From NCBI RefSeq assembly GCF_900119155.1, contig NZ_FPIR01000015.1:1-64000 (forward strand): 64,000 bases of DNA. Direction: 5' to 3'. Numbering within the stretch: the first letter of the stretch is position 1; each line of letters opens with the position of its first letter. The translations under genes and the position numbers were made by a program. Shown here piece after piece: positions 16,490 through 24,714 of this stretch. Source of the DNA: Ruminococcus sp. YE71. GTDB lineage: Bacteria; Bacillota; Clostridia; Oscillospirales; Ruminococcaceae. The notes under the pieces are model-generated. The model searched no databases. It saw nothing but the letters and a program-made list of their open reading frames with translations, and had not been told where the DNA came from.

Positions 16490-19165
16490 ATGAAGAAATT
16501 TGTTCCCAAGCGAGCGGTAGGCGCGGTCCTTGCAGGTCTTATGTTAGTTTCGCCTGCTCCGCTGGTAAATCTGGATCTGAACGTATTCGCTGAAAAGACG
16601 CTCCAGACGTCCCCGTCCAGTACCCGTGACGAAGGCTGGTACAACGGCTACCACCACGAGATCTGGCAGGCAGACACCCCGAACTCTTCCACCATGACTC
16701 TGCACGATAATGACGGCGGATTCAAGACCACATGGAAGTGCGGCCCCAACAACTCGAAGGGTAACTTCCTTGCACGCCGCGGTCTCTACTATGGTCTGAA
16801 CAACCCCAAGACCTGGAAAGACTACGAGGGCTTCACCTGCGATTACGACTGCACATGGTCGGCAGGTTCTTCGGGCAACTCCCGTATCTGCATCTACGGC
16901 TGGGCTCAGAATCCTCTCGTTGAGTACTACATCATCGAGGACTGGAAGAACTGGTCTCCCGCACAGGATCCGACCGCTAACTACAAGGGATCGGTAACTA
17001 TCGACGGCAGTGAATACAAGGTCTATACCAGCAACAGAAATTCCTATACCATCGAAGGAAACAAGAACTTCACCCAGTACATAAGCATCCGTCAGAAGAC
17101 CAGAACAAATGGCACCATCAGCATCTCCGAGCACTTCAAGGCATGGGAGAGCATGGGCATGAAGATGGGCAACTTCTACGAGTGCGCATTCAACGTTGAA
17201 GGCTGGGAGAGCGATGGTACGGCAGATGTTAACCTCACCATCAAGGAAGGCAAGACCAGCGGCGGCGGTCAGACCGATCCCGACCCGACTATCCCCGATC
17301 CCGACGCTAACGGCGATTACTTCACCAGCACCTTCGAGAGCGGCAAGGATAACTGGACTGGCAGAGGCGACGCTTCTGTTTCCATCGACAGCAAGAACTT
17401 CTATCAGGGCAGCAAGTCGCTGTACGTAACAGGCAGAACCAAGGAATGGAACGGTGCGGCAATCAACCTCAGCACCTCGACCTTCGTTCCGGGCAACTCC
17501 TACAGCTTCAGCACGGGCGTTCTCCAGAAGAGCGGTTCGGCTACAACCATGAAGCTGACTCTCCAGTACACCGATGCTTCGGGAAAGACCCAGTATGACG
17601 AGGTAGATTCCGTAAAGGCTAACAGCGGCGAGTGGACAAAGCTTGAGAACAAGTCGTTCACTATCCCGAGCGGCGCTTCCGACCTCATCCTTTATGTTGA
17701 AGCTCCCGACAGCCTGACGAATTTCTACATCGACAACGCAGCAGGTTCCAAGGCAGGCAAGGCTTCGTCCGTAACTACGGGCAAGGGCACTGTTGACAGC
17801 TCTAATCAGCAGTCGAACCCCGACACCACCGACGCTGCACTCAAGAACGTATTCTCCAGCTACTTCAAGGTAGGTACAGCTGTGAGCTCGAACGAAGTTC
17901 AGAAGAACCCCGACTTCATCCGCAAGCACTTCAACAGCATCACCCCCGAGAACGAGCTGAAACCTCAGTACATTCTCGACCAGAACGCATCCAAGCAGAA
18001 GGGCAACAACGTAAATCCTCAGGTTACTCTGCCGTACTCTGCAAAGATCATCCTCGACTTCGCAGTTAAGTACAACATCCCTGTAAGAGGTCACACCTTC
18101 ATCTGGCACAGCCAGACCCCTGACTGGTTCTTCAAGGAGAACTTTGACAGCAACGGCGCTGTAGTTTCCAAGGAAGTTATGGATCAGCGTATGGAGAACT
18201 TCATCAAGAACACCTTCACGATGCTCAAGGAGAACTATCCTACTCTGAACCTCTACGCATATGACGTTGTAAACGAAGCATTCGATCCCGGCAACGGCAA
18301 CCTCAGACAGGCCGGTTTCAGCGAGAGAGACGGTCAGTCGCCCTATATGACCATCTACGGTGACGACAGCTATATGCAGAAGGCATTCGCATATGCAAGA
18401 AAGTACGCTCCTCAGGGCTGCAAGCTGTTCTACAACGACTTCAACGAGTACAACGACGGCAAGGTAACTGCTATCTACAACTTCGCTAAGAAGGTACACG
18501 AAGCAGGCAACCTCGACGGTATCGGAATGCAGTCGCATCTCGGCACCAACTATCCCGACGCTACAAGATACAAGAACGCACTGAACCTGTTCTCGTCCAT
18601 CCCCGGACTTGAGATCCACGTTACCGAGCTTGACGTTATGCAGAAGGGCGCAAGCTCCTCTGGATTCGCTAACTACTATGCAGGCATCGTTCAGGACATC
18701 CTCGACTGCGACGCTGTTACCTCGCTGACATGGTGGGGCACCAACGACGGCATGAGCTGGAGAAAGTCCGACACTCCTCTGCTGTTCGACGAAAACTATC
18801 AGCCGAAGGAAGCATTCAAGTCTGTAGTATCTCTCGTTCCCACCGAGCTGTGGGGCAAGACCAACGGCAACGAACAGCCAGACCCTGATCTTCCCAAGTA
18901 TCCTACCACCAAGCTTGACGGTATCCAGGGCAACGCATTCAGGATCAGCTGGAACAAGCTCGACAATGCTGACAAGTATGTTGTCGCTTACACCACTAAT
19001 GGCAAGAAGTGGAAGATAGCTAAGACTGTTGACAAGAACACCACATCGCTGACCTACAAGAACGTACCGAAGGGCACATATTATGTAGTAGTAGGCGCTT
19101 ACGTAAACGGCAAGATCGACACCAGCGACCTCACCAAGAGAGCTGTAAAGGTTACTATCGGTTAA
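16490..19165 (+). CDS. secreted bifunctional xylanase GH11 - CBM22 - GH10 - CBM37-like
   Basis: An 891-residue exported xylanase. A signal peptide (1-34) precedes a GH11 domain (~48-252) with the nucleophile Glu145 in PLVEYY and acid/base Glu237 in NVEGWES. A CBM22-like module (~278-420) carries the same GRG, YVTGRT and WNGA signatures as its neighbours. The GH10 domain (~448-785) has acid/base Glu596 in DVVNEAF and nucleophile Glu713 in HVTELDV. A C-terminal module (~803-891) resembles CBM37. Both catalytic centres look intact. Together with the esterase gene just upstream it should degrade decorated xylan outside the cell. AGAGAGGAA precedes the start. Confidence 0.95.
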   Translation: MKKFVPKRAVGAVLAGLMLVSPAPLVNLDLNVFAEKTLQTSPSSTRDEGWYNGYHHEIWQADTPNSSTMTLHDNDGGFKTTWKCGPNNSKGNFLARRGLYYGLNNPKTWKDYEGFTCDYDCTWSAGSSGNSRICIYGWAQNPLVEYYIIEDWKNWSPAQDPTANYKGSVTIDGSEYKVYTSNRNSYTIEGNKNFTQYISIRQKTRTNGTISISEHFKAWESMGMKMGNFYECAFNVEGWESDGTADVNLTIKEGKTSGGGQTDPDPTIPDPDANGDYFTSTFESGKDNWTGRGDASVSIDSKNFYQGSKSLYVTGRTKEWNGAAINLSTSTFVPGNSYSFSTGVLQKSGSATTMKLTLQYTDASGKTQYDEVDSVKANSGEWTKLENKSFTIPSGASDLILYVEAPDSLTNFYIDNAAGSKAGKASSVTTGKGTVDSSNQQSNPDTTDAALKNVFSSYFKVGTAVSSNEVQKNPDFIRKHFNSITPENELKPQYILDQNASKQKGNNVNPQVTLPYSAKIILDFAVKYNIPVRGHTFIWHSQTPDWFFKENFDSNGAVVSKEVMDQRMENFIKNTFTMLKENYPTLNLYAYDVVNEAFDPGNGNLRQAGFSERDGQSPYMTIYGDDSYMQKAFAYARKYAPQGCKLFYNDFNEYNDGKVTAIYNFAKKVHEAGNLDGIGMQSHLGTNYPDATRYKNALNLFSSIPGLEIHVTELDVMQKGASSSGFANYYAGIVQDILDCDAVTSLTWWGTNDGMSWRKSDTPLLFDENYQPKEAFKSVVSLVPTELWGKTNGNEQPDPDLPKYPTTKLDGIQGNAFRISWNKLDNADKYVVAYTTNGKKWKIAKTVDKNTTSLTYKNVPKGTYYVVVGAYVNGKIDTSDLTKRAVKVTIG

Positions 19166-19228
19166 GTAGTATTACTGATGATCGAAGCTGACCGATCACA
19201 CGCTTTGGTAAACAAGTAAGATCAAGAC

Positions 19229-19257
19229 CGACATTCTGAAGAATGTCGGTCTTTTTT
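19229..19257 (+). terminator. terminator of the xylanase gene
   Basis: CCGACATTCT pairs with AGAATGTCGG and is followed by TCTTTTTTT. Confidence 0.92.
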
Positions 19258-19308
19258 TGAGCTGTGTGTGAACTTGAATGAAGATCGCCGATGAGACCTT
19301 TCGGGGCG

Positions 19309-19395
19309 GGGACTCTGTCCCCCGAGCCCCTGCTGGGTGGACCCTTTAAAAAGGGTCTCCCCCAGACCCCCTCCTGAATTTTTTAGTCTCCGGCG
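19309..19395 (-). repeat. GC-rich dispersed repeat, copy B
   Basis: The reverse complement contains CAGGAGGGGGTCTGGGGGAG, then ACCCTTTTTAAAGGGTCC, CAGCAGGGG and GGGACAGAGTCCCC, closely matching copy A at 11841-11930 along its whole length, including the tail. It sits between the xylanase terminator and the Nudix gene. Confidence 0.8.
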
Positions 19396-19418
19396 CTCAC
19401 GAGGGGGAGGTTTGGGTA

Positions 19419-19487
19419 TTATTTGTGTTTCTTTCTTTCACGTTTGTTTTCGTACATCAGCTGGTCGGCTCGCTTCATTACTGCTTT
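19419..19487 (-). pseudogene. remnant of a GGDEF (diguanylate cyclase) C-terminus
   Basis: The minus strand reads KAVMKRADQLMYENKRERKK before a TAA. The string RADQLMYENKR is the usual final helix of GGDEF domains (A-D-x-A/L-M-Y-x-A/N-K). An in-frame stop lies directly upstream, so only the last ~22 codons remain. It abuts repeat copy B, which suggests the rest was lost in a rearrangement. Confidence 0.4.
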
Positions 19488-19530
19488 CTATCAGTTTACC
19501 TTTATCCATATGTATGTTCTCACTCCTTCA

Positions 19531-20067
19531 TCAAGTGTCATGCCCAATCGTACACTTGAAATGCTCTTTTATCAATAGCAGTGTTTTATACTCCCTCTGA
19601 TTCCACGCAAGCTCGCCTACATTGTCAAGCATCGTCCGATTCTTGGCTATCGCTTCATCAAGGGTGTACAGTGCAGTACGCATTCCATAACGCTTTTCCT
19701 GTTCGCTGAGCTGCGTTTCTCCACGTTCAGCGGACACCTCACAGAAATACAGTCTGCTGATCTGGTGGAATATCCTGCCCTCGTGATAGCTCTTGAAGTC
19801 CCTTCGCTTTTCCTCGATATATCCAAACGGACGGATAGTGTCGGGGATAACGGAGTAGCCCGTTTCCTCCCTGATCTCACGGATAAGGGTGTCTGCATCG
19901 GATTCGCCCTCGTCCTGACCTCCGCCGGGGAGACTGACCTCGCCTTTGTTGTCATCGAGCAGCAACAGCTTGTCTCCAAAAAAAACGATACCACGTACAG
20001 CGACTCTTGCCCATACGTCCATATCTTCATCGTAGTCTTTCGCATCTAACAGCAGTAATCGCTCCAT
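19531..20067 (-). CDS. Nudix hydrolase
   Basis: A 178-residue protein with a complete Nudix box: GGQDEGESDADTLI followed by REIREETGY fits Gx5Ex7REUxEExGU. Nudix enzymes cleave nucleoside diphosphates linked to another group; the substrate cannot be read from the sequence. The C-terminal half (YCEV-type strand, then helices with LDEAIAKNRTMLDNV) is typical for the short form. The start at 20067 has GGAGG six bases upstream on the minus strand. The gene stands alone. Confidence 0.9.
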   Translation of the reverse strand: MERLLLLDAKDYDEDMDVWARVAVRGIVFFGDKLLLLDDNKGEVSLPGGGQDEGESDADTLIREIREETGYSVIPDTIRPFGYIEEKRRDFKSYHEGRIFHQISRLYFCEVSAERGETQLSEQEKRYGMRTALYTLDEAIAKNRTMLDNVGELAWNQREYKTLLLIKEHFKCTIGHDT

Positions 20068-20660
20068 AATGACCTCCAAAACATCAGTCTGCTACACTTC
20101 ACCTATTATACTCTAACATACAAACCTTAATTATAGCTTAAATCGCATAGGAAATACATCACTTTTATTAGTCTGTTACCAATTATTATACCAGAGTTTA
20201 CCCTATAAAGTCAATCAGCTAAATAGAAAGAGCTTAAATCTACGTCGAGATCAAGCTCCTATTATTACTTATATTTGCCGATATAAGGTTCGCTCTGGAT
20301 ATGTGTCCTTGTATAGCAGTTATTTTCTTCATAAAAAAGCGGAACAGCCAACTTGACTGTTCCGCTATCATAGCCTGCCTATTTGTCTTGGTTTAGAGAT
20401 ACTTCTTTATGGAGCATCACCGAAGCCCGACGGATGTTTTGTTTTTCATACCATATATTATAACATATTTTTTCGTCACTTCAAGATATTACGTAAAAAA
20501 ATATATCATTTTATTTAATAATTTCCTCCCACAAAAGCGACTTTCAGAGTCCGTCCGCACAAATTCTCCGTCCTTCGCCCCGAATGCCTGTCGTAATATA
20601 GTCGTAATGGCTGTTTCTTAACGGATTGGTAAAAGAATAATGTGTATAAAAGCGGTAAAA
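20068..20660. other. AT-rich gap without a recognisable gene
   Basis: About 600 bases between the Nudix gene and the transporter promoter. I see only short random frames, a minus-strand terminator hairpin (20332-20366) with nothing recognisable upstream of it, and AT-rich sequence near 20450-20520. A lost gene or a small minus-strand RNA ending at the terminator is possible. Confidence 0.5.
20332..20366 (-). terminator. intrinsic terminator of an unidentified minus-strand transcript
   Basis: AGCGGAACAG pairs with CTGTTCCGCT; on the minus strand the stem is followed by TTTTTT. No gene is recognised directly upstream on that strand. Confidence 0.75.
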
Positions 20661-20665
20661 ATTCA

Positions 20666-20694
20666 TTGACTTTATAATGTATCTGTGTTATAAT
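20666..20694 (+). promoter_or_regulatory. promoter of the ion-transporter operon
   Basis: TTGACT (20666-20671) and TATAAT (20689-20694) are spaced by 17 bases; the transcript should start near 20701 and give a leader of about 100 bases. Confidence 0.85.
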
Positions 20695-20700
20695 GGTAAA

Positions 20701-20803
20701 TGTCGTGTGAAAACGACCGGTGCGGAAAGGCTGAGATCCCGATCCGGCTGTTCCCGTACTGTAATTATGCGGATTTTCCGCAGAACGGGAGGGTTTCTTT
20801 TAT
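20701..20803 (+). ncRNA. structured leader, riboswitch candidate
   Basis: The leader folds on paper into GTCGT/ACGAC, a CCGG...CCGG stem, and a long stem TCCCGT/ACGGGA enclosing TGCGGA/TCCGCA. The GGGAGG ribosome site lies within and beside the last 3' arm, so folding could hide it. Parts recall known cores: GGTGC...GGCTGAGA is TPP-like and ATCCGG...CCCGTACTGTAAT is cobalamin-like, but neither set is complete. A leader in front of an ion transporter would also suit an ion-sensing riboswitch such as the Na+ class. Identity is open. Confidence 0.6.
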
Positions 20804-22156
20804 ATGATCGTAGCACAGATCTTTGCCGTCATCATCTTCGTCGGGATGTTCATCATGATCGTTCTTGACAAGATCGAGAGGCACTATGTTACACTCGGCA
20901 GCGGACTTCTCACGCTGATCGTCGTATTCGGCATCTGCATGAGAAACGGAACTGCCATAATCAATACACTCGCTGTGAAGGACTTTTTCACAAAAAGCTT
21001 CTGGTATCAGGTCGAGGAAAGCGAAAGCTCGGGCATCAACTGGGCGACCATCGTGTTTATCGCGGGTATGATGCTGATGGTCGAGGGGATGGCGAAGGCA
21101 GGCTTCTTCAGATGGCTCTGCATGAAGATAGCATTCCTTGTCAAGTGCAGGACTATACCCATCTTCATCACATTCACTATCATGGCGGCTGTACTTTCGA
21201 TGTTCATCGACAGTATTACCGTTATCATGTTCCTTGCGGCTGTAACGGTAGAGCTTGCACAGCTTCTCAAATTCAACCCGATACCGATGATACTTTCCGA
21301 AGTGTTCTGCGCGAACCTCGGCGGAAGTGCCACCATGTGCGGTGACCCGCCGAACATCATCATCGGTACATCGCTGGGATTCTCCTTCTTCGACTTCCTT
21401 ACGAACACGGGTTTTGCGGCAGGTATCAGCCTTGTCGTGTCCATCATTTTCCTGTTCTTTGCGTTCCGCAAGGAGCTTGTGACCGAGGAAGGCGCAAAGA
21501 TAGACATCAATTCGCTCCCCCAGCCTTCGGAAGCCATCACCAACAAGAAGGACTTCATCATCAGCAGCATCATCTTCGGCTGCGCGGTGGTACTTCTCAT
21601 CACTCACAGCACTACTCACCTCACTGTTGCATCCATCGGTCTGTTCATCGCGGTGGTAACGCTTATCGCGGCAGGCAAGCACGCTCTTGAGCTTGTGAAG
21701 AAGGTCGATTACAAGACGCTTGTGTTCTTCATCGGTCTGTTCATCGTCGTAAGCGGACTTGAGGAAACGAAGATACTTGACAAGATAGCACTTTTTATCG
21801 AGAATATCAGCGGCGGCAACGTCAAGATGATGATCGCGATCATCGTCTGGGTATCCGCTGTCGCAAGTGCGTTCGTTGACAACATCCCCTTTGCGGCTAC
21901 TATGGTGCCTGTCATCAAGAACCTTGCGGCGGCATCGGGAACACCTATCAGCACCCTCGCATGGGCGCTGGCTATCGGTACCGACATCGGCGGAAGCGCA
22001 ACACCTATCGGTGCTTCGGCAAACGTTGTGGGAACTTCCGTTGCGGCTAAGAACGGCTATCCCATCAGCTGGGGACGCTACTGCAAGAAGCTCGCACCTG
22101 CGACCGTTATCGTTCTTGCAATCTCAACAGCTTATCTTTTCGTAAGATACCTTTGA
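20804..22156 (+). CDS. ArsB/NhaD-type ion transporter
   Basis: A 450-residue polytopic membrane protein with about eleven helices. It matches the ArsB/NhaD/SLC13-like ion transporter superfamily: ANLGGSATMCGDPPNIIIG in the first half and TDIGGSATPIGASANVVG in the second are the paired re-entrant signatures of that group, and DNIPFAATMVP is also conserved. Sodium/proton antiport (NhaD) or anion transport are both possible; sequence alone does not decide. It is preceded by a structured leader and is followed after 18 bases by a cytidylate-kinase-like gene. Confidence 0.85.
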   Translation: MIVAQIFAVIIFVGMFIMIVLDKIERHYVTLGSGLLTLIVVFGICMRNGTAIINTLAVKDFFTKSFWYQVEESESSGINWATIVFIAGMMLMVEGMAKAGFFRWLCMKIAFLVKCRTIPIFITFTIMAAVLSMFIDSITVIMFLAAVTVELAQLLKFNPIPMILSEVFCANLGGSATMCGDPPNIIIGTSLGFSFFDFLTNTGFAAGISLVVSIIFLFFAFRKELVTEEGAKIDINSLPQPSEAITNKKDFIISSIIFGCAVVLLITHSTTHLTVASIGLFIAVVTLIAAGKHALELVKKVDYKTLVFFIGLFIVVSGLEETKILDKIALFIENISGGNVKMMIAIIVWVSAVASAFVDNIPFAATMVPVIKNLAAASGTPISTLAWALAIGTDIGGSATPIGASANVVGTSVAAKNGYPISWGRYCKKLAPATVIVLAISTAYLFVRYL

Positions 22157-22174
22157 CAGATCGGAGGGAATATT

Positions 22175-22774
22175 ATGTCTCAGATAATTATTTCGGTAGG
22201 ACGTGAATTCGGAAGCGGCGGACGCGTTATCGCGGAGAAACTCGCCGAAAGGTTCGGAGTGCCGCTGTATGACCGTCATCTCATCACCGAGATCGCGGAG
22301 AAAACAGGACTGACCGAAGAACAGGTGGAGAAGTTCAACGAAGCTCCCAAAATGAAGATCATTTCAAGAAGGGTCAACGGCTACAGCAATTCCATCGAGG
22401 ATAATATCGCTGAGATGCAGTTCGATATTCTTGACAAGAAGGCTGAGAGCGGCGAATCCTTTGTGGTAGTGGGCAGATGCTCCGAGACCAAGCTGAAAAA
22501 ATATCCCGCACTCATCTCCCTCTTTATCCTCGGAGATATGGAAAAGAAGATAGAGCGCGTTATGAAAGTCTACGAGCTTGACGAGGAGGAAGCGAAGAAA
22601 TTCATCCTCAAAAAGGACAAGAAGAGAAAGCGCTATCACAACTATCACTGCCAGGGAAAATGGGGAGATTCGAGACTTTACGACCTCTCCGTGAACAGCT
22701 CAAAGCTGGGTATCGACAGAACGGTCGATATGCTTGAGGATTACATCAAGGCACGCGTTGAAGCGGCTGAATAA
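22175..22774 (+). CDS. cytidylate kinase-like family protein
   Basis: A 199-residue protein of the Cytidylate_kin2 type. The N-terminus IIISVGREFGSGGRVIAEKL is a variant P-loop, followed by FGVPLYDRHLI, as in this family. It is not the essential Cmk, which is larger and differs in motif. The conserved Arg/Lys stretch KKDKKRKRYHNYHC is the lid region. Its substrate is unknown to me. It is co-transcribed with the transporter upstream (18-base gap, GGAGG ribosome site). Confidence 0.85.
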   Translation: MSQIIISVGREFGSGGRVIAEKLAERFGVPLYDRHLITEIAEKTGLTEEQVEKFNEAPKMKIISRRVNGYSNSIEDNIAEMQFDILDKKAESGESFVVVGRCSETKLKKYPALISLFILGDMEKKIERVMKVYELDEEEAKKFILKKDKKRKRYHNYHCQGKWGDSRLYDLSVNSSKLGIDRTVDMLEDYIKARVEAAE

Positions 22775-22782
22775 ACGCTCAC

Positions 22783-22818
22783 AAAGACTGCTGAGGCTCC
22801 TGCGCCGCGGCAGTCTTT
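22783..22818 (+). terminator. terminator of the transporter operon
   Basis: AAAGACTGC pairs with GCAGTCTTT followed by TGCTTT; it lies nine bases past the kinase-like stop. Confidence 0.75.
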
Positions 22819-22863
22819 TGCTTTGGTCGGACAGCGCGGGTTCTGAACTTTTTTTCCACATCG

Positions 22864-22892
22864 TTGACAAAACCGCCGCAATAAAGAATAAT
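22864..22892 (+). promoter_or_regulatory. promoter of the acetyltransferase gene
   Basis: TTGACA (22864-22869) and AATAAT (22887-22892) with a 17-base spacer. Confidence 0.65.
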
Positions 22893-22948
22893 GTTATATA
22901 GAGTACAGATGTCGGCGGAAGGGTCGGCATGAAGCAGAGGTGCATATC

Positions 22949-23515
22949 ATGATAGAGACCGAACGGCTGATACTGCGGCAGTTCACCGAGTCCGATGCGG
23001 ACGACCTTCTTGAATATCTCGGAGAGCCTGCCGTCAACTGCTTTGTCTGCATGAAGCTCGGTTCGAGGGAAGAAGCGGCAGAGGAGATCGCACGCCGCAG
23101 GGACGACGAACTGTGGTTCGCCATCGTCCTCAAAGAAAGCGGCAAGGTCATAGGCGAGATATTCGCTCACCCCGAGAATTTCGCCCCCGAGGACGACACT
23201 GCGGACACCTACAGCCCCTGCTGGATGCTGAACCTGAAATATTCGGGCAAGGGCTACGCCTACGAAGCGGCGCACGCTCTGTTCGAGCATCTTTTCAGCG
23301 AGAAGGGGGCAAGGCGGCTCTACGCCTACACCGAGGACTACAATCTCTCAAGTCAGCACCTCTGCGAAAAGCTCGGCATGAGACGCGAGGGGCTGTTTTT
23401 GGATTTCGTTTCCTTCGTGAAGGATGCCGACGGCGAACCCATCTACGAGAACACCATGCAGTACGCCATCCTGAAAAAAGAATGGGAAGCGCAGAAAAAA
23501 AAGAGAGGTGAATAA
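22949..23515 (+). CDS. GNAT acetyltransferase, RimJ/RimL type
   Basis: A 188-residue N-acetyltransferase. It begins MIETERLILRQFTESDADDL, the classic opening of the RimJ/RimL group, and has the acetyl-CoA region around YSGKGYAYEAAHALFEHLF and the later NLSSQHLCEKLGMRREG. Such enzymes acetylate ribosomal protein N-termini, other proteins or small molecules; the target is not evident. The start at 22949 has AGAGG eight bases upstream. Two bases separate it from the DUF5714 pseudogene. Confidence 0.9.
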   Translation: MIETERLILRQFTESDADDLLEYLGEPAVNCFVCMKLGSREEAAEEIARRRDDELWFAIVLKESGKVIGEIFAHPENFAPEDDTADTYSPCWMLNLKYSGKGYAYEAAHALFEHLFSEKGARRLYAYTEDYNLSSQHLCEKLGMRREGLFLDFVSFVKDADGEPIYENTMQYAILKKEWEAQKKKRGE

Positions 23516-23517
23516 AA

Positions 23518-24050
23518 TGGAATATACCGCCGAACAAAGAGCCGCACTCATCATTTCGGAGTGCAGAAAATGCACGGGCACCGACCCCTACGAGATCTTT
23601 CTTACCGTGGCGAAAAAGGACTTTGTCCGTATGCAGGCCCCGAGCACCACATCCTTGACGGCGCCTGCATCCTGACGGCGTTTCACAACGCTGGCGGAAA
23701 AGTTGAGCTCGGCGAGGCTCTCGACAAGCTGATGTACGAGGGGCTGCGGATGCCGGGTGCCGCCTGCGGACTGTGGGGCGTGTGCGGCGCTGGCGCTGAT
23801 CGAAGGCACGGGACCCCTTTCGGGTGAGGACTGGGGGAGCCACATGAAGTACACTTCTGCCGCCCTCGCAAAGCTCTCCGAGACAGGCGGTCCGCGCTGC
23901 TGCAAGCGCGACGCTTTCACGGCCATGACTGAAGCGGTGAGCTACATAAAGGAACGCTGCGGAGTCGCCCTGGAGATACCTTCGATAAAGTGAGGTTTCT
24001 CGCATCTGAATCAGCAGTGTCTCGGCGCGAAATGTCCGTATAACACATGA
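23518..24050 (+). pseudogene. broken DUF5714 gene: two frameshifts and an in-frame TGA
   Basis: The DUF5714 protein can be traced through three frames. Frame 1 from ATG 23518 gives ECRKCTGTDPYEIF up to FVRMQ; a missing base near 23636 shifts to a frame reading GPEHHILDGACILTAFHNAG and CGLWGVCG; a missing base near 23790 shifts again to ALALIEGTGPLS and GGPRCCKRDAF. In that last frame IPSIK is followed by TGA (23991-23993) and then GFSHLNQQCLGAKCPYNT and a final stop at 24050. The family has a Cys at the TGA position. As it stands no intact product is made. Sequencing error at the two indels is possible. The function of DUF5714 is unknown to me; its Cys pattern suggests metal binding. Confidence 0.8.
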
Positions 24051-24065
24051 AAAAGGAGTCAGACT

Positions 24066-24644
24066 ATGAAAAATATCAGGATCTACAACGCCCCGAAGTA
24101 CAGCGGCAGCGACTACACCGAGGTGGAGCCGAACATCTACAAGACCATCCTGCACAACGATTCTGAGATGTCGCTGGCGCTGGAACAGGTCACCGACCCG
24201 ACCGTGCTGAGCGAGGTCGCAGAGCTCGACGGCTGGAAAGAGGGAGAGGGGGAGCTGTACAAAGACCTGCTCATCCTCACACACAACGGCAAGGTGTATT
24301 TCAAGGAGATCGACGACGAAGAAGGGATTATTTTCGAGAACATGGAAGAGGATACCGTGGCTTACGTCACGTCCCTTGTGTTCGAGCAGGAGCCGCAGTT
24401 CGGTGAAAATGCCCCCGACGACGATGAGATCTCCCAGTACCCTCTTGAAGACATCCTCGACAAGTTCATGTGCGCCTGCTGTGACGACTATCCCGAGGAG
24501 AACGCCGCCGACCCGATAAACGCCTACTGCGAGTTTGAAAGCGACAGCCTTGACGACATCCGCAGTCTGCTGACCATCGTCGGGAAGCACGTTTACAACG
24601 TGGAAAAGGGCGACTATGTTGACCTTGTCATTGAGGATGAGTGA
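24066..24644 (+). CDS. acidic hypothetical protein
   Basis: A 192-residue, strongly acidic protein (many Asp and Glu) without signal peptide or membrane segment. It has FMCACCDDYPEEN near residue 138, a CxxC-like pair that may be chance, and predicted alternating strands and helices. AAGGAG lies upstream of the ATG. I do not recognise the family. It lies between the DUF5714 pseudogene and a bidirectional terminator. Confidence 0.75.
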   Translation: MKNIRIYNAPKYSGSDYTEVEPNIYKTILHNDSEMSLALEQVTDPTVLSEVAELDGWKEGEGELYKDLLILTHNGKVYFKEIDDEEGIIFENMEEDTVAYVTSLVFEQEPQFGENAPDDDEISQYPLEDILDKFMCACCDDYPEENAADPINAYCEFESDSLDDIRSLLTIVGKHVYNVEKGDYVDLVIEDE

Positions 24645-24675
24645 CGTGTTTATACAGCCGATATGACGAAAAAAC

Positions 24676-24710
24676 AGCACCCTCATGGACGTATCCGTGA
24701 GAGTGCTTTA
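24676..24710. terminator. bidirectional terminator between convergent genes
   Basis: AGCAC...CTCA pairs with TGAG...GTGCT with one mismatch; A and T runs flank it on both sides (AAAAAACAGCAC and GTGCTTTA). It separates the acidic protein gene from the convergent minus-strand operon. Confidence 0.7.
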
Positions 24711-24714
24711 ATGT

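Noticed and set aside
20701-20803. Calling the leader a TPP or a cobalamin riboswitch
   Set aside because: Each class needs further conserved blocks (for TPP the CCTGATC/AATGCC part, for cobalamin the upstream arms) that are not present. Left as an unassigned candidate.
23991-23993. Selenocysteine at the TGA of the DUF5714 gene
   Set aside because: Two frameshifts upstream already break the gene, and I saw no clear SECIS-like hairpin right after the TGA. Kept only as a remark in the finding.
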